From IMG/VR virus record IMGVR_UViG_3300037468_000183, positions 1 to 64,000 of that record: DNA of 64,000 nt, one strand, 5' to 3'. The stretch's first letter is position 1, and every line of letters begins with the position of its first letter. The notes beneath the pieces are model-generated. The model did not search any database. It was not told the DNA's origin and worked only from the letters and a program-made list of their open reading frames with translations. The stretch is from a virus. Below are positions 27,842-36,560 of this stretch, piece after piece. Both the position numbers and the translations under genes were made by a program.

Positions 27842-30378
27842 GCGAGGGCTTGTTAGACCTGCTCGGTCTCGGTCTTGGCCTGGGCGTACCGCAGGAAGTC
27901 GGCTCTATCACCGCGGATGCGATTCTGCAACGGGCGCGCAGCGGATCGATAACCGCCTCTGCCGTTATCGGCAAGGCGCAAACGGGTAGCGTCACGAGCG
28001 CGGCGATTATCCTCAGCGCGACCGCAAGCAACATCACCGCCGATGCTGTTATTGTCAGCGCGGAGCAGGAACGCACCGGCAGCATCACGGCTGATGCAAT
28101 CCTCGTAACGAGCAAGGTTGCCAGCGTCACAGCCAGCGCCGTCCTGCTACGTGGTCGGACTGGCAGCGTAACCGCCTCGGCAATCATCGGTAAGGCTCAA
28201 TCTTCCAGCATCACTGGCGATGCGATCCTGCTCCGAGAGCGTAGCGGATCAATCACCGCCGATGCGGTTCTGGTCAAGGCGCAAACTTCCAGCATCACGG
28301 CCAGCGCGATTATCATTCGCGGTCAGTCTGCCGCATTGACCACCGACGCGGTTATTGTGCGGGCGCAGGCATCCGCACTTACCAGCGATGCGACAATCCA
28401 GAACGCCATTGCAAGCGGCATCACGGCCAGCGCCGTTATTCTGCGCGCACGTGCGAGCACCTTCACAACTGACGCCATTCTCCAGACGCTCCGCAGTGGC
28501 AGTATCACCGGCGACGCGACGATCTTCAAGGCGCAGGCGGGCAGTGTTACGGCGGATGCTTACATTGTCACATCGGGCGCGCAAGCCATTACGGCCTATG
28601 CCGTAATTCAGCAGGCACGCAGCGCCAGCATAACCGCCGCTGCCTACATCGTTTGGACGCAGGCGACCAGTCTGACTGCGGATGCGGTCTTGCTCAAGAC
28701 GCAGGTCGGGGCCATCACCGGCGCGGCAATCATTCGGCAGGCGCGGGCGTCCAGCATCACGGCGGACGCTACGTTACAGTCTGTCCGCACCAGCAGCGTC
28801 ACAGCGAACGCGGTTATCATTGGCGCGCAGGCAACAGTATTTAGCGTCGATGCGATAATCCTGCGACTCCGGTCAAGCAGCATCACCGCCGATGCTGTGG
28901 TTCAGAGTCGCGTTGACCGCGCCATAACCGCGGACGGCGTTATTCAGGCGGCGCGTTCGACCAGCATCACGGCGGACGCCGTTATCGACAGGACAGGCTC
29001 CGGGGCGCTGACCGCGGATGCCGTGATTCGCAGCGCACGGACTGGCGCAGTCACCGCTGACGCCGTACTACATAAGACGCAGGCGACAAGCATCGCCGCC
29101 GATGCCGTAATCTGGAAAGCTCGCTCAAGCACTTTTACAACCGACGCCATCCTGCTCCGGCAGCGCAGCGGACAAGCCAACGCCGACGCCACGATCTTCC
29201 GCACACAGAGCGGTAGCATCACCGCAGACGCGTATATCAGCACGACGGGCGGGCAGGCGGTTACAGCCGATGCGGTGATTCAACGCGAACGCACCGGCGC
29301 GGTGACTGCGGACGCGTTTATCATTACGGCGCAAGCGGGGAGCCTCACGGCAAACGCCGCGGTGCAGGTCGCGCGTGCGGCTTCGGTCACTGCGGATGCT
29401 GTAATCCAGGGCGCACGCACCGACGGCATCGCGGCACAAGCGACGATTCGGACGGCGCGCACTTCCAGCGTTAGCGCGGATGCCGTCATTCGCCAGGCGC
29501 AGAGCGGCTCCTTCACCAGCGACGCGGTTCTGACGGCGACACGCACCGAGCAGATTGCGGCGGAAGCAGTCATCGCTCAGACTCGCACCGGCAGCATCAC
29601 AGTAGATGCTGTCCTCGGCAGGGTGCGCACTGGAAGTGCGACAGCCGAAGCCGTCCTGCTACGGACACAGGCCAGCACTTTTACAGCCGACGCCTATATC
29701 ATCACGACTGGCGGGCAGGCCATCACCGCCGCCGCCGTCATCTTGCGCGCACAAACGGGCAGCATCACGGCGGGCGCGTTCATCGTCACGCCACGCACCG
29801 GCAGCATCACCGCCGACGCGCTAGTGTTGGTCGGACGCTCAGGCAGCGTCACCGCGCAGGCTGTGGTACGGCAGACCAACGCCGGCAGCATCGTGGCGCA
29901 AGCAACGATTCAGACGGCGCGGGCGGGCAGTGTCACGGCGAACGCACTCCTGCAACAAACACGCACCGGCAGCATCGCCGCTGATGCCTTCTTGCAGGTG
30001 CTACACGTCGCCAGCATCGCAGCGCAGGCTGTGGTTAAGGCGACTCAGACGGGTGCAATCTCTGCCGCGGCCAGCATCGCGCAACCGCGGGCGGGCAGTG
30101 TCACGGCTTCCGCCTACATCGTGTATGCCGGCATCCGGGATATCTCAGCCGATGCCGTCATTCTCCGCGCGCGCAGCGGTAGTCTCACGGCGCAAGCTGT
30201 GGTGCGTGGAACACAGGCCGGCAGTCTGACTGCCGATGCACGCATTCTAAGCGGTCTGACGCCAGCGTGCCGCATCTATGACGTGCCCGCCGAAGATCGC
30301 ATATTCGAGGTGGCAGCAGAGGATCGCACGTATGACGTGGCGGCAGAAGACAGAATCTACGAGGTGCAATGTGGGTGA
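27838..30378 (+). CDS. Giant 14-residue repeat protein
   Basis: 846 residues. After a Leu/Gly-rich start of ~20 residues there are about 56 tandem repeats of 14 residues with consensus SITADAVILRAQTG (42 bp per unit), ending near residue 805. The unit has a Thr-Ala-Asp-Ala-hydrophobic core and a basic or polar pair, suggesting a beta-solenoid or rod of two short strands per turn. The last 40 residues hold a different repeat of nine residues (RIYDVPAED type, four copies). Position in the fibre region suggests a long virion rod. No known domain was recognised. Confidence 0.75.
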   Translation: MSEGLLDLLGLGLGLGVPQEVGSITADAILQRARSGSITASAVIGKAQTGSVTSAAIILSATASNITADAVIVSAEQERTGSITADAILVTSKVASVTASAVLLRGRTGSVTASAIIGKAQSSSITGDAILLRERSGSITADAVLVKAQTSSITASAIIIRGQSAALTTDAVIVRAQASALTSDATIQNAIASGITASAVILRARASTFTTDAILQTLRSGSITGDATIFKAQAGSVTADAYIVTSGAQAITAYAVIQQARSASITAAAYIVWTQATSLTADAVLLKTQVGAITGAAIIRQARASSITADATLQSVRTSSVTANAVIIGAQATVFSVDAIILRLRSSSITADAVVQSRVDRAITADGVIQAARSTSITADAVIDRTGSGALTADAVIRSARTGAVTADAVLHKTQATSIAADAVIWKARSSTFTTDAILLRQRSGQANADATIFRTQSGSITADAYISTTGGQAVTADAVIQRERTGAVTADAFIITAQAGSLTANAAVQVARAASVTADAVIQGARTDGIAAQATIRTARTSSVSADAVIRQAQSGSFTSDAVLTATRTEQIAAEAVIAQTRTGSITVDAVLGRVRTGSATAEAVLLRTQASTFTADAYIITTGGQAITAAAVILRAQTGSITAGAFIVTPRTGSITADALVLVGRSGSVTAQAVVRQTNAGSIVAQATIQTARAGSVTANALLQQTRTGSIAADAFLQVLHVASIAAQAVVKATQTGAISAAASIAQPRAGSVTASAYIVYAGIRDISADAVILRARSGSLTAQAVVRGTQAGSLTADARILSGLTPACRIYDVPAEDRIFEVAAEDRTYDVAAEDRIYEVQCG

Positions 30379-30646
30379 CAGTAAAATTTTCAACAAAGAC
30401 CCGGACGCCCTGCTAGACTATCGTGTCGATTGGATCGCCTGGCTGGGCGTCGATACGATCTCGACATCCACCTGGATATTGGAGTCCGGCATCACGAAAT
30501 TTACGGACTCCAAGACAAACACGGCAGCGACAATCTGGCTTTCGGGTGGCACGGCGAACGAATCCTATCGCGTCGTTAATAAGATCGTCACGGCCGGAGG
30601 TCGCACGGATGAACGCACGCTGACGATTGTCTGCGAGTCGAAATAG
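30371..30646 (+). CDS. Small phage-fibre-type Ig-like protein
   Basis: 91 residues from a GTG with GAGG 6 nt upstream, overlapping the end of the repeat gene. The pattern KDPDALLDYRVDWIAWLG then ISTSTWILESGIT and a closing strand TLTIVCES is the one seen in a widespread small phage protein found near tail fibres, probably with an Ig-like fold. Role is likely virion attachment or decoration. Confidence 0.65.
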   Translation: MGDSKIFNKDPDALLDYRVDWIAWLGVDTISTSTWILESGITKFTDSKTNTAATIWLSGGTANESYRVVNKIVTAGGRTDERTLTIVCESK

Positions 30647-30667
30647 TCGCTCATATAAGGAGCCAAC

Positions 30668-31306
30668 ATGATCGGTAAATGGATAGCTGGCACAGGCGGT
30701 CTGAATCTCGAAATCGTGCCTTACGAGACGCGCCCGGATGCCGCGCGTTGGCAGGGCGGGCCGGTGTATCGCGTCAAGGACATATTCTCGACGCGCAATG
30801 GCTCTTTCGAACCAACAAACGAATTTGGCAGCATCGACCAATGGGCGAAGGATGCGTACTGGTCGGGTGCCAAGTTCGACGGGGCAGGCGGCGATCACAA
30901 CTTTTTCATCCTGGCGCTGGACGAAGCGGGCCAGCCGATTCCAGGGAAGGGCCTGCTGTTCTGGCAAGGCGCAATGACCGCTGATTTCACTCCGAGCGAC
31001 CCGCGCACGGCGAAACATGACGGCTCTGAGAATATCCCGGTATTTGGCTCGTATGCGCCGGATCGCGACGAACATGGTTCGTGGAGCGGCGCGGTACTGG
31101 GAAAATCCGATGTGTTGGTGGGCGTCGGGATGCCGTGGAATCATCACGTTTCGACGTTCCTGGTGCTGCAAGCGGTTGCTGATTCCCAGCCTCCACCACG
31201 ACCGCCTGACCCTCTGCCGGATGACGACTTCCAGCAGACCGTATTGGCGCATCTCGACGCCATTTATTTGCGGCTCGATGACATGGCGAAGCACTTGGGT
31301 GCATGA
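30668..31306 (+). CDS. Hypothetical fibre-region protein with coiled-coil end
   Basis: 212 residues. Residues 1-~165 form one compact aromatic-rich domain (YRVKDIFSTRNG, NFFILALDEAGQPIPGKG, FWQGAMTADFTP). A PPPRPPDPLPDDD linker follows, then a 25-residue helix (VLAHLDAIYLRLDDMAKHL). The ATG is preceded by AAGGAGCCAAC. No family recognised. The architecture suggests a binding domain tethered through a coiled coil to another virion part. Confidence 0.6.
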   Translation: MIGKWIAGTGGLNLEIVPYETRPDAARWQGGPVYRVKDIFSTRNGSFEPTNEFGSIDQWAKDAYWSGAKFDGAGGDHNFFILALDEAGQPIPGKGLLFWQGAMTADFTPSDPRTAKHDGSENIPVFGSYAPDRDEHGSWSGAVLGKSDVLVGVGMPWNHHVSTFLVLQAVADSQPPPRPPDPLPDDDFQQTVLAHLDAIYLRLDDMAKHLGA

Positions 31307-31332
31307 AAACATGTGAGGGGCGCGCTAAAATA

Positions 31333-33708
31333 ATGACCAAACTTGCGACGGTCGTCTTAGTGGTCTTTTTGCTGGCTGGCTGTATCGCGCCGCCATCGCC
31401 GCCATACACCAGCGTGGGCAACTATCGCGCCGCGCTGCCACCGCAAATCCCCCGACAAATGCCTGCTATGCCACGTGCGCCGCAGACGGCGGTCTGGACA
31501 TACGCGCTGCCGGCGAAGCCGTGTCCCTGGTCATCGTCTGACAGCAATTGCCACTACGCGTCGCCCGCGCTGGCCGATCTTGGGCACACGGGTACTCTGG
31601 ACATTATCGTCGCGACTAATAACGGCCATGTCGTGGCAGTCGATCATGCCGGTAAGCTGCTCTGGGATGTGGATGTGGCACCCGCTTTCGGTATGCTGCC
31701 CGATACTCAGGAAATTGGCTCATCTCCGGCCGTGGGTGATATCGATGCCGATGGCTGGCTGGAGATCGCGGTAGGCGTTGGTTCGGTGTATCCGACCGTC
31801 TGCACCACGGGCGGCGTGATCGTCCTGGATCACATGGGACGCGTCAAGTCCGGCTGGCCGCAACTGGCTGACGATTGGAGCCTGCCGCTCGGCTGCCGCG
31901 ATACTGTTTTTAGCACGCCCGCGCTCGGTGATCTCGATAAAGACGGCAAGCTGGAAATCGTCGCCGGCGGCTTCGACATGAAAATCTATGCCTGGCGCTA
32001 CGATGGTACGCTCCTGCCGGGTTTCCCGCCCGATGGCGCACATGCCGCGCGCTTCCCAACTGAGCCGGAATTGCAGGGCCGTCTCAGTGATACCATCTGG
32101 TCATCGCCCGCGCTGGGCGATTTAGACCGCGACGGTTTTCTGGAAATCGTCATCGGCAGTGACGAGGGCAATCGACCACCGGGCTATAGCTGCCCCTATC
32201 GCCTGCCTCCCAATTGGCGGCCCGACTACTGCGGCGGCGCGCTCTACGTGCTGGATCGCTTTGGCCGCTTTTTGCCGGGTTTCCCGAAATATGTTCTCGA
32301 TATCATCGCGTCTTCGCCCGCGCTGGTGGATTTGGACGGCGACGACTGGCTGGACATTGTCGTGGGCACGGGGCCTTTTTATTCTGACAACTCCCCCAAC
32401 TATCCCGCCAGCGGCTTCCGCGTGTATGTCTGGGATCATCTCGGCAATGATCTTCCGGGCTGGGAGGGCGGTAAGCTCGTCGGCGGCCCTACGCCAGCGT
32501 CACCAAGCATTGGCGACCTGGACGGCGATGGCGAGCCCGAAATAGTCATCGCAACCTATGATCCAGAGCGTAAGCTGTACGCCTGGCATGTTGACGGTGC
32601 GCTATTGCAGGGCTTCCCGATGGCGCCAACCTTCAATGGCGTAACTTATGCTAGTTTCGACACGCCTGCGAATTTCGTCTTGGCGGATTACAACGGCGAC
32701 GGCAGGCAGGAAATCTTTTTCAGCACCGGCTGGCTGGTGACGGTCGTGGATGGTAACGGCAAGCAGCTTACCAGCACGGGTTATGGCAGTCCCCTACCAT
32801 CCTACATGTCCAACGGCTCGCTGATCAATAATCCCGCCATTGGTGACCTGCGCCATGATGGGCAGTTGGCATTGATCGCCACTAACAGCCAGGTGACCGT
32901 TTGGGATTTACCAGGTGCTGGCCGGGCAGCCGCCTGGCCGCTCTTTCGCAACAACGCACCACGCATGGGGAGTCTTGGCACAATCATACCTCTGCCCATC
33001 GTCGCCCATAGCGCACGTGGTCTCGTGGAACGCTTCTACCTGCATGTTTTACGGCGCGCACCGGACCAAGCGGGCATGGATACCTGGACCAATGCGTTGC
33101 TGGATCGCGCCATGAGCGGCGCTGATTTGGCACGCGCCTTTGTCCTCAGTTCTGAATTTGGCGACAGCAACACCACCAATGCTGATTTCCTAACCATCAT
33201 ATATCGCGCATTCTTCGACCGCGTGCCGGATGCTGGCGGTTACAACGTCTGGCTCAGCGCGCTCAACAACGGACTGCCGCGCGTCGAGATGCTGGACGGC
33301 TTTATCCGTTCGCGCGAATTTGCTGAGCTATGCGACAGCTACGGCATCCGCGCCAACACAACGCACCAGGACAAGCTGCGCAGTTTCGTGACGCGCCTCT
33401 ATCGCGAAGTCTTGGGACGCGCACCGGATGCCGCGGGGTTGGCGCTGTGGGCTATGGGCAACCATACGGGTGGAGAGATGGTGCGCGGTTTCGTGCTCAG
33501 CCAGGAGTTCGGCAAGCGCGCATTCAGCGATGAGCAATTCGTGACCATGCTGTATCGCGCACTCCTCAACCGCGTACCGGATAGCGGAGGCTATGACTAC
33601 TGGCTCGCCAATCTCCGCGGCGGCATGAGTCGCACGCGCGTGCTGGAAAACTTTATCGGTTCGGCGGAATTTACCGAACTATGCAAGAGCTACGGCATCG
33701 CGCCCTAA
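31333..33708 (+). CDS. Lipoprotein with FG-GAP beta-propeller and DUF4214 repeats
   Basis: 791 residues. The start at 31333 gives a textbook lipoprotein signal with lipobox LLAGC (Cys17). Residues ~75-540 carry seven propeller blades with calcium-binding motifs of the DIDADG / DLDKDG / DLDGDG type. Residues ~565-790 carry four DUF4214-like repeats (FYLHVLRRAPDQAGMDTW, with FILS-EF between). DUF4214 occurs in surface and S-layer-associated proteins. An exported lipoprotein in a phage late region is unusual. It may be a lysogenic-conversion or exclusion factor. Confidence 0.75.
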   Translation: MTKLATVVLVVFLLAGCIAPPSPPYTSVGNYRAALPPQIPRQMPAMPRAPQTAVWTYALPAKPCPWSSSDSNCHYASPALADLGHTGTLDIIVATNNGHVVAVDHAGKLLWDVDVAPAFGMLPDTQEIGSSPAVGDIDADGWLEIAVGVGSVYPTVCTTGGVIVLDHMGRVKSGWPQLADDWSLPLGCRDTVFSTPALGDLDKDGKLEIVAGGFDMKIYAWRYDGTLLPGFPPDGAHAARFPTEPELQGRLSDTIWSSPALGDLDRDGFLEIVIGSDEGNRPPGYSCPYRLPPNWRPDYCGGALYVLDRFGRFLPGFPKYVLDIIASSPALVDLDGDDWLDIVVGTGPFYSDNSPNYPASGFRVYVWDHLGNDLPGWEGGKLVGGPTPASPSIGDLDGDGEPEIVIATYDPERKLYAWHVDGALLQGFPMAPTFNGVTYASFDTPANFVLADYNGDGRQEIFFSTGWLVTVVDGNGKQLTSTGYGSPLPSYMSNGSLINNPAIGDLRHDGQLALIATNSQVTVWDLPGAGRAAAWPLFRNNAPRMGSLGTIIPLPIVAHSARGLVERFYLHVLRRAPDQAGMDTWTNALLDRAMSGADLARAFVLSSEFGDSNTTNADFLTIIYRAFFDRVPDAGGYNVWLSALNNGLPRVEMLDGFIRSREFAELCDSYGIRANTTHQDKLRSFVTRLYREVLGRAPDAAGLALWAMGNHTGGEMVRGFVLSQEFGKRAFSDEQFVTMLYRALLNRVPDSGGYDYWLANLRGGMSRTRVLENFIGSAEFTELCKSYGIAP

Positions 33709-33778
33709 TGGAAGGAGGGCCTATGCACTGAACCGAACTTGACGACGGGCAGGCTAATATCATGTTAGGGGGCAAATC

Positions 33779-33985
33779 GTGGGTACACTTCTGGAGCAAA
33801 TCGCGGCGATGGTCGCAACGTTGAACGAGGTCAAGACGTTGTGCGAGGGGATTGTCACAGCGTCAGCGGCACAGGAGACGGACTACAACGCGGCGGAGGC
33901 GGCACAACAGCAAGCCGGTGTTTCGTCGGCGGCGGTCGTGCTTCTGGCGCAACAGGTGATCGCGAAGATCGGGGCCGTCACGTAG
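33779..33985 (+). CDS. Small helical protein at end of late operon
   Basis: 68 residues from a GTG with AGGGGGCAAATC upstream. Predicted to be nearly all helix, Ala/Gln-rich (AAEAAQQQAGVSSAAVVLLAQQVI). The last rightward gene before the transcription-stop hairpin. A lysis or tail role is possible by position, but there is no clear membrane segment. Confidence 0.55.
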   Translation: MGTLLEQIAAMVATLNEVKTLCEGIVTASAAQETDYNAAEAAQQQAGVSSAAVVLLAQQVIAKIGAVT

Positions 33986-34002
33986 GACGGCATGCTTCAA
34001 GT

Positions 34003-34039
34003 AAGGACAGCTTTGACTGCCGTAGTCAAAGCTGTCCTT
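34003..34039. terminator. Perfect 16-bp hairpin between converging blocks
   Basis: Arms AAGGACAGCTTTGACT (34003-34018) and its exact complement (34024-34039) around a 5-nt loop. It lies 17 bp after the last rightward gene and 13 bp after the end of the leftward gene 34053-34517. No T-tract follows on either strand, so it may act as a bidirectional terminator with help or as an mRNA 3-prime end barrier. Confidence 0.7.
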
Positions 34040-34052
34040 GCGAGCGACGAGT

Positions 34053-34517
34053 TTACTTGCTTCTGTAGTAGGCTCCGAACCACTCTAGCCAATGTGCAAA
34101 TGCCTGTTGCTGAGCTGTGCTAGGATAGGTACGTTGAGGCAGTTGAAACTTCAGAAACCAGGCAACTGCAAGTGCAATCGTAGCTGTCCATGCGTTGGCG
34201 ATTCCAACGTCTGCCGCCCAATCGCAACAGAAGTCGAAGTCAGTTGCGCAGACGTCGCTGAGGTCGAACGATTTCCGGAGCAATCGCAAGCTGCAGGTTC
34301 CGCCACCAGAGATGCTACCACCTGTGCCAACGGCAATCAGGCACTCCTCTTTTGACTCCCCGTCACCCACCATGACCTTGTATCGCGTTCCGTCACCGGG
34401 TTGTACGACCAACAACTTCGCGTTGCCAGAGAAACAAACTGTTTGCTGTGTCATTAGTTCAGACTCCCGAAGCGGATTGCCAGGCATCAGGATCGAGTAC
34501 GTGACGAAGTAGGCCAT
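34053..34517 (-). CDS. Hypothetical protein with one hydrophobic segment
   Basis: 154 residues, ATG preceded by CCAGGAGGAACA. The first half is beta-rich with several Cys (DVCATDFDFCCDW). A hydrophobic stretch ATIALAVAWFL lies near residue 118, followed by an aromatic helix HWLEWFGAYYRSK. No family recognised. It is the last gene of the leftward block, and a parS site lies just upstream of its ribosome site. Lower GC than neighbours. Confidence 0.6.
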   Translation of the reverse strand: MAYFVTYSILMPGNPLRESELMTQQTVCFSGNAKLLVVQPGDGTRYKVMVGDGESKEECLIAVGTGGSISGGGTCSLRLLRKSFDLSDVCATDFDFCCDWAADVGIANAWTATIALAVAWFLKFQLPQRTYPSTAQQQAFAHWLEWFGAYYRSK

Positions 34518-34534
34518 TGTTCCTCCTGGGAAAA

Positions 34535-34550
34535 TGTTTCACGTGAAACA
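34535..34550. promoter_or_regulatory. Perfect parS centromere site (copy 1)
   Basis: TGTTTCACGTGAAACA, identical to the bacterial chromosomal parS consensus bound by ParB, extended to an 18-bp palindrome by flanking A and T. It lies in the 43-bp gap between two leftward genes. A second identical 18-bp site is 2.1 kb away. Confidence 0.85.
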
Positions 34551-34560
34551 TGCGCGGCGC

Positions 34561-35400
34561 TCAGTCCTCCGTCGCGTCGAGCGGCATCTGCACGGCGCGC
34601 TCCGACTCGTGCGGGAATAGCGGCGCTTGCAGTTGCGCCCGTCCGACACGCTCCCGCGTCAGTGCGATGTACTCAGCGGCAATGTCGATGCCGATAGCCC
34701 GGCGTCCCAACGTAACCGCCATTTTCAGCGTAGTGCCCGATCCGCACATAGGATCAAGCACCACGTCGCCGGGATTGCTCCAGGAGAGGATGTGATCGCG
34801 CGCCAGGGCTTCGGGGAAGATCGCAGGGTGATTTGCTGCGTCAGGATCAGAATAGCCGTTCGTTCCGTGTGATAGGATGTCCCATACGTTATCCTTCACG
34901 CGCATTCCGCCCCCGATTCTGACATTAAGAACTTCTTGGGTGCCTCTTATTTTTGATCCTACGACAAAACCACCATGCCCAGTCGATTTTACTTTTATCA
35001 GATTGGCGGTGGTAGGAGACTCCTTTGACATGATAAACATATACTCAAAAACTGATGCGTAACGGACAGTTTCAGGGAACTGGGGAGCACTCCGGCGATA
35101 GATCATCGTATCGTGAAGGTTGAAGCCCAGGCCCATGAACCCAAGCGCCTGCCGGAAGCTCGTGCCCGTCTCGCTGCCGTTGACCGTCGCATCGGCAACG
35201 ACCCACACGACCACGCCGCCCGGCTTGGTGACGCGCCACAGTTGCGCGGCGATGGCCTCGAAGTCGAAGGTGTAACCGCGGTATTCGCGAAGTCCGTCAT
35301 ACGGAGGAGAAGTCACTGTTAGATCAATCGAGCCGTCTGGAATGTGCGCCGCCATGACAGCAGCGCACTCTCCGGTATACAGCGTCACGTCATTGCTCAT
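34561..35400 (-). CDS. DNA methyltransferase (N4/N6 amino-type)
   Basis: 279 residues from the ATG at 35400, preceded by GGGAAGCAACT; an upstream in-frame extension looks like antisense of the neighbouring gene. Motif IV is TSPPYDGL (residue ~33), and motif I is LDPMCGSGTTLKMA near residue 228, again order IV-I. The central part 34910-35065, corresponding to the target-recognition region, is strikingly AT-rich. A modification enzyme without an adjacent endonuclease, probably protecting phage DNA. Confidence 0.88.
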   Translation of the reverse strand: MSNDVTLYTGECAAVMAAHIPDGSIDLTVTSPPYDGLREYRGYTFDFEAIAAQLWRVTKPGGVVVWVVADATVNGSETGTSFRQALGFMGLGFNLHDTMIYRRSAPQFPETVRYASVFEYMFIMSKESPTTANLIKVKSTGHGGFVVGSKIRGTQEVLNVRIGGGMRVKDNVWDILSHGTNGYSDPDAANHPAIFPEALARDHILSWSNPGDVVLDPMCGSGTTLKMAVTLGRRAIGIDIAAEYIALTRERVGRAQLQAPLFPHESERAVQMPLDATED

Positions 35401-35617
35401 AGTTGCTTCCCACCGGCTCGCAGGTCGCCACGTCCACGAGCAGATCATCGCCGCCATTCTCCGGGCGGATGTACAGCCGGTGTCCGTCCGCGTGGCCGCA
35501 GATGACGACGGCGGGATGACCTTCGTGCAGGATGCGGTCGCCGGGTAGGGGACGTGGCTTGCGCTCATGGCAAATATGGCCTCTTGGGAAGCTCTGACCA
35601 ATAGTCGCAGTCGGCAA
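35390..35617 (-). CDS. Small hypothetical protein, intact copy of a duplicated module
   Basis: 75 residues, probably from a TTG at 35617 (weak AAGG upstream), overlapping the next gene by 11 bp and the previous by 53 bp. The core LPGDRILHEGHPAVVICGHA is repeated almost identically in the start-less fragment at 36208-36375. A His/Cys cluster (CHERKP, HEGH, CGHADGH) may bind metal. No family recognised. Confidence 0.5.
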   Translation of the reverse strand: MPTATIGQSFPRGHICHERKPRPLPGDRILHEGHPAVVICGHADGHRLYIRPENGGDDLLVDVATCEPVGSNYEQ

Positions 35618-36218
35618 GCCTTACGGGGCTGAAATCCTCCGGGTAGATCAGCACCATCTGGCGCGCCGGTGAATACACGCCGGGCCATACGACGCCGTTG
35701 TGGACTACGAGAATCGTGCCCGCCTGCTTGGGAGCTTCAACGGTGAGATTCCATTCGACCTTTACGATATTGCCGCTGTCCTGCTGATCCTCGATGCGTT
35801 CAAAAAGCATGATGTTCCCCCCATCTGCCATGATTCCGTCAATGTCGTCGCGAAACTGATGGATGGTTTCGATGAGTCGCTGCGCTGCTGAGCCAATCCA
35901 GCGATCATGCTCAGCGTCGTATACCGTCAAACCACGCTCGGCCAGGGCATCCAACAAGGTCGCCCGCAAGACTATAAATTCTTCGTCGCTCATTTTTAGC
36001 AGTCCTCCTACCTGTATTACATCATTCGGTCGATCACTTGGATTGCTCGGCCAGCACCAGCGGCGCGCTGCGAGAGCGTCCAACTCATCTCTGAGCCGCT
36101 GCCTTTCTACCTGCAAATTGCGGATGCACATGCTCCACAAGTGTGTCACCGGCACTATCTCGCCGGTATCCGAGTTCGTGGTTTCATCTAACATCTCATT
36201 GCAGTATTCACATCTCAT
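35565..36218 (-). CDS. Hypothetical protein with N-terminal CxxC motif
   Basis: 217 residues from the ATG at 36218. It starts MRCEYCNEML, half of a zinc knuckle with a later Cys (MCIRN). The middle is helical (FIVLRATLLDALAERGL), and the C-terminal third is beta-rich with VYSPARQMVLIYPEDFSPV. The start overlaps the stop of the fragment upstream. No family recognised. Confidence 0.6.
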   Translation of the reverse strand: MRCEYCNEMLDETTNSDTGEIVPVTHLWSMCIRNLQVERQRLRDELDALAARRWCWPSNPSDRPNDVIQVGGLLKMSDEEFIVLRATLLDALAERGLTVYDAEHDRWIGSAAQRLIETIHQFRDDIDGIMADGGNIMLFERIEDQQDSGNIVKVEWNLTVEAPKQAGTILVVHNGVVWPGVYSPARQMVLIYPEDFSPVRLADCDYWSELPKRPYLP

Positions 36219-36375
36219 TGTCGCATTCCTCCAGCAGTTTCAGCAGTTGCCCACGGCGCACCTGTTTGTCGATGCTCAGCCGGAGGCCGTCCGCATGGCC
36301 GCAGATGACGACGGCAGGATGGCCTTCGTGCAGGATGCGGTCGCCGGGCAGGCGGAGACGTGTATGGTTGCGTCG
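36208..36375 (-). pseudogene. Start-less duplicate of the 35390-35617 gene
   Basis: An open frame of 55 codons without any usable start codon after a TGA at 36376-36378. It encodes RLPGDRILHEGHPAVVICGH and a distinct helical tail. A 62-bp stretch (36287-36348) matches 35484-35545 with three differences, so the duplication is recent. Its stop overlaps the next start (ATGAGATGTGA). It could be the -1 frame continuation of the 36276-36560 gene or a decaying copy. Confidence 0.55.
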
Positions 36376-36560
36376 TCATGTCTCAGGTTGATGTGCATTT
36401 TCCAACGCTGATTACCGCTTGGGTATGCGACCTTGACATTGGAGCCGTCAACCTCGATTACGGTTCCGGCCTTGTCTGTCCAATCGTTGACGATGGCCGA
36501 CAGGTCAAACACGTCATCACCGACCTTGAAACCATGATCTATTGGGTAGACAAATAACAT
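36276..36560 (-). CDS. Small beta-barrel-like protein, possibly frameshifted
   Basis: 94 residues nominally, ATG at 36560 with GAGGAGAGCAAC upstream. Residues 1-~65 read as a small SH3-like domain (KVGDDVFDLSAIVNDWTDKAG, GSNVKVAYPSG). The final ~28 residues are in a frame antisense-like to a conserved module, and the -1 frame there holds the conserved residues of the duplicated gene. So the natural product may end near residue 66 or continue into 36208-36375 by frameshift. Confidence 0.5.
   Translation of the reverse strand: MLFVYPIDHGFKVGDDVFDLSAIVNDWTDKAGTVIEVDGSNVKVAYPSGNQRWKMHINLRHDDATIHVSACPATASCTKAILPSSSAAMRTASG

Noticed and set aside
27838-30378. Regular 42-bp repeat array as a CRISPR
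   Set aside because: The repeats are contiguous, diverged in DNA and keep one reading frame, with no spacers or cas genes. It is a coding repeat.
34535-34550. parS copy 1 as a transcription terminator
   Set aside because: On the minus strand the palindrome is followed by TTTT, but it has no loop bases, and the second identical copy lies inside a gene. The exact match to parS explains both better.
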